Shown here: positions 61,919 to 64,000 of the stretch, in pieces | How the letters are laid out: each line of letters starts with the position of its first letter | How positions within the stretch are numbered: position 1 is the first letter of the stretch | DNA from: Lachnoclostridium sp. An181 | GTDB lineage: Bacteria; Bacillota; Clostridia; Lachnospirales; Lachnospiraceae | DNA length: 64,000 nt | Direction of reading: 5' to 3' | NCBI RefSeq assembly: GCF_002160325.1 | Contig: NZ_NFKJ01000004.1 | Span: 124,001-188,000 of the forward strand | Program-made: the position numbers and the translations under genes | Notes under the pieces: model-generated | Databases searched by the model: none | Told to the model about the DNA's origin: nothing | The model's input: only the letters and a program-made list of their open reading frames with translations

Positions 61919-62335
61919 TTACGGTTTTGTATAACGTTCATTTAAAATGTCTCCGATTGTTCGTTTTAAAACAACATTGTCGATTTCATTTTGCAGTATC
62001 TGATAATATTTGCGGATCATGCAGGTAGCTGTCGCGTTCCTGCTGCAGTATGTGTCCGCCTCCAGACACCGGTTGATCTTCATCGTTGTTTCGGTTGTCG
62101 AGATAATTTCTCCGAGGGTGATTTCTTCAGGTCTTTTGACAAGCATATAGCCACCTTGAGAACCGGCAATAGATCGGACCAAGCCCGCTTTTTTAAGTTT
62201 TTTTAAAATTTTTGCCAGATAATTGTGCGGAATCTTCATGTTGGAGGCTATGTCTCCGGACGTTACAATTTCGTTATTCTGGCCAAGGAAAATAACGGTT
62301 CTGATAGCATAGTCTGTCGTAATATTAAGTTGCAC
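61919..62335 (-). CDS. Rrf2 family regulator
   Basis: 138 residues, GTG start 5 bases after AAAGGAGGT; a 46-residue in-frame extension is not coding. The winged helix (MKIPHNYLAKILKKLKKAG, GSQGGYMLVKRPEEITLGEI) is followed by three cysteines in NRCLEADTYCSRNATATC, spaced like the Fe-S ligands of IscR/NsrR. It may therefore sense Fe-S, NO or redox state. It faces the surface protein gene to its right. Confidence 0.85.
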   Translation of the reverse strand: MQLNITTDYAIRTVIFLGQNNEIVTSGDIASNMKIPHNYLAKILKKLKKAGLVRSIAGSQGGYMLVKRPEEITLGEIISTTETTMKINRCLEADTYCSRNATATCMIRKYYQILQNEIDNVVLKRTIGDILNERYTKP

Positions 62336-62521
62336 GATGTACCTCCTTTGAAATATAAAAATGTGAGTTTCACAATCTTTCACAAGTGTAGCCTTTTTGT
62401 CGGAAAAAGTCAATTGAATTCGGCGAAAGATTTTTCTGATAAAAAACAGTGAAATAAATTCTTTCTGTACCATTAAATAATGAGAAAATCTCTCAAAAGC
62501 CCTGTTTTACAGGCAATTTTA

Positions 62522-62549
62522 TTGACATGAGAAAAATACATTTTATAAT
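62522..62549 (+). promoter_or_regulatory. promoter of the surface protein gene
   Basis: TTGACA (62522-62527), 16 bases and TATAAT (62544-62549), about 65 bases before the start codon. Confidence 0.7.
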
Positions 62550-62614
62550 AATTAGCTGGGACTAACCATTGATGCGGAAGAAATTACCAATATTTATAAG
62601 GAGGAAAGAAGAAC

Positions 62615-64000
62615 ATGAAAAAATTTTTGAAAGCAGCAGCAGGAGTTCTCTGTACCTGCATGATGGTGATCGGCATGTTTCCGGTATCCCAGGCGCAGGC
62701 AAACGAGGCGGGCGGGGATTACGTCATTGACGATAATTCCTTTGATCTGGATACATACTTGGAAAGTCTTGGTGATGCAACAGTCGTGAAAGTGGCCGCG
62801 GATATAGCAGGGATCGGGAATACAGTTCTTCCGTCCCAGGTAAAAGAGCTGAAAGGATGGCAGCAGAAAACTTTCTTTGACGAAGAAGGGGATAAGGTCA
62901 GAAGGCTTGGAAACCATATAGAAGGGGATATGTTTACATTTGCATCCGGAAGCAAAGTTATGGTGAAGAACATACAATTTCGTCTGCCGGAAAAAGGGAT
63001 CACGATTCCGGAAGGTGCAAGTGTGACATTTGAGAACTGTACTTTCAGCAAAACCATTGTGAACAATGGGACAGCAGTGTTCAACAACTGTACATTTGAA
63101 AACGGGAAGATTGAGAACAACGGGGCAGTAGAATATTTAAACGGAACAAAGGAACCGGAAAATATGGGGACAGAGAAACCGTCCCATATTCGCCTTAGTC
63201 TGACTTTGAGGGAAGACACACTCTCCGGCGCAGTGAAAGGTGCCGCGTTTCATGAGAACGTAGGTTATGAGCTTGGCGGCACAAATAAAGACCAGGCAGT
63301 TCTTAAAGTGGATGTGCAGCCAAAAGACCAGGGGATCACTGCAAAGGCACAGGACGGAATCCTTACGGTGAGCGGAACTCCAAAGATGGCAGGGGAATAC
63401 AAAATCGCCGTGACAGCAGAGGCGCAGGGCGATACGCCTGTGACAAAGACGGTTGTGCTGACAGTCAATGAAAAACTGGCAATCTCTCTGGAAGGAGAAC
63501 TTGACTGTGTAACTGCGGGGCAGAGCGGTTACCAGGATTATCTGGAGGTTTATGTGACAGAGGGAAACGGAGAGAAGATCTCTTTCTATGAATACGCGCA
63601 GAAAAACAAGGATGCGAAGATGGAAGTAAGCTTGTCTCCAAGCGGCAGCGGTATGACGGCATCCTATCTTTTTGACAAAATTGCGGTGTCAGGACAGCCG
63701 GTGAAAGCCGGAACCTATCAGGTCAGTGCAGTGCTCAAAGATAAAGGACAGAGCATTGAGAGCAATCAAAAAGAACTTCGCATTTATACAGGAAACGAGA
63801 CATTAAAAGAGCAGTTTGCCAATATCACAGCGGGAACAGATACATGGGATATAGAACCATACGAGATTGCAGTGAGTGATGATGCAGTTGTTCCAAAAAA
63901 TTTAAAGACCGTTTACGGGTCACACGAATCAGGCCTTTATGCAATAATTGGAAATAATCAGGCTGTGGGGAGCGATACGCTTGTCATACCTGCTGGCTGT
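62615..64000 (+). CDS. large secreted surface protein, partial (runs off the window)
   Basis: 462 codons are visible with no stop before base 64000. Signal peptide about 1-28 (AGVLCTCMMVIGMFPVSQAQ then ANE). A region with N-terminal right-handed repeat character (VTFENCTFSKTIV, AVFNNCTFENGKIEN) precedes Ig-like units (FHENVGYELGG, ILTVSGTPKMAGEY). AAGGAGGAAAG precedes the ATG. It is probably an adhesin or wall-linked protein; the anchor would be beyond the window. Confidence 0.75.
   Translation, partial: MKKFLKAAAGVLCTCMMVIGMFPVSQAQANEAGGDYVIDDNSFDLDTYLESLGDATVVKVAADIAGIGNTVLPSQVKELKGWQQKTFFDEEGDKVRRLGNHIEGDMFTFASGSKVMVKNIQFRLPEKGITIPEGASVTFENCTFSKTIVNNGTAVFNNCTFENGKIENNGAVEYLNGTKEPENMGTEKPSHIRLSLTLREDTLSGAVKGAAFHENVGYELGGTNKDQAVLKVDVQPKDQGITAKAQDGILTVSGTPKMAGEYKIAVTAEAQGDTPVTKTVVLTVNEKLAISLEGELDCVTAGQSGYQDYLEVYVTEGNGEKISFYEYAQKNKDAKMEVSLSPSGSGMTASYLFDKIAVSGQPVKAGTYQVSAVLKDKGQSIESNQKELRIYTGNETLKEQFANITAGTDTWDIEPYEIAVSDDAVVPKNLKTVYGSHESGLYAIIGNNQAVGSDTLVIPAGC

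Noticed and set aside
1-64000. CRISPR arrays, tRNA or rRNA genes, prophage and intact insertion sequences
   Set aside because: I saw no regularly spaced repeats, no cloverleaf with a T-loop GTTCRA core, no rRNA stretches and no transposase or phage structural motifs.

Overview
The window looks like a chromosome segment of a Gram-positive, spore-forming anaerobe of the Lachnospiraceae type (Clostridia, moderately low GC). The evidence is the AGGAGG ribosome sites with frequent GTG and TTG starts, CotF-like coat proteins and a SleB/CwlJ-type hydrolase, an S-box (SAM-I) riboswitch in front of metK, lysyl-tRNA synthetase with a C-terminal tRNA-binding domain, a CD1871A-type CXXC peptide, and ferredoxin-rich redox proteins. 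The species cannot be named from the sequence alone.

Layout. 0-3.5 kb: an ABC-2 type exporter (two permeases, one ATPase) between two related secreted proteins. 3.7-9.8 kb: a secreted chaperone-like protein and an extracytoplasmic redox island (TcyP-like symporter, secreted helical protein, double-thioredoxin lipoprotein, TlpA-like lipoprotein, a 43-aa CXXC peptide, a NapH-like Fe-S membrane protein), interrupted by a palindrome-rich repeat. 9.7-14.1 kb: LysR regulators, an aldo/keto reductase, a flavoprotein and several decayed genes. 14.1-19.4 kb (minus strand): an ABC transporter plus two-component module whose sensor kinase is broken. 19.6-23.6 kb: a MerR/PHP operon facing an alcohol dehydrogenase remnant, CotF-like proteins, nagB. 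23.7-41.7 kb: mostly housekeeping genes (shikimate kinase, murA, metK, galM, a two-component system, an rRNA methylase, a wall hydrolase, a patatin-ornithine carbamoyltransferase fusion, a biotin ligase, coaX, dusB, greA, lysS). 41.9-44.4 kb: small accessory genes and remnants. 44.5-50.5 kb: a second, intact paralogue of the ABC/two-component module, flanked by copies of the same terminator. 50.6-55.9 kb: two BY-kinases with fused Wzz domains, two membrane-anchored Ig-like proteins and a CpsB-type phosphatase, with no glycosyltransferase in the window. 55.9-64 kb: a second, HTH-bearing biotin ligase, a GNAT, a DUF362 ferredoxin, an ECF S component, a P-loop kinase, MATE, Crp/Fnr and Rrf2 regulators, and the start of a large surface protein cut by the window edge.

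The most unusual observations are: the in-frame patatin-ornithine carbamoyltransferase fusion, where removing one A would restore a normal ATGA gene junction; a cluster of genes between 11.5 and 21.1 kb that carry internal deletions; the two paralogous ABC/two-component modules, one with a kinase apparently lost by deletion between short repeats; the redox island; and the phosphotyrosine module with Ig-like anchors.
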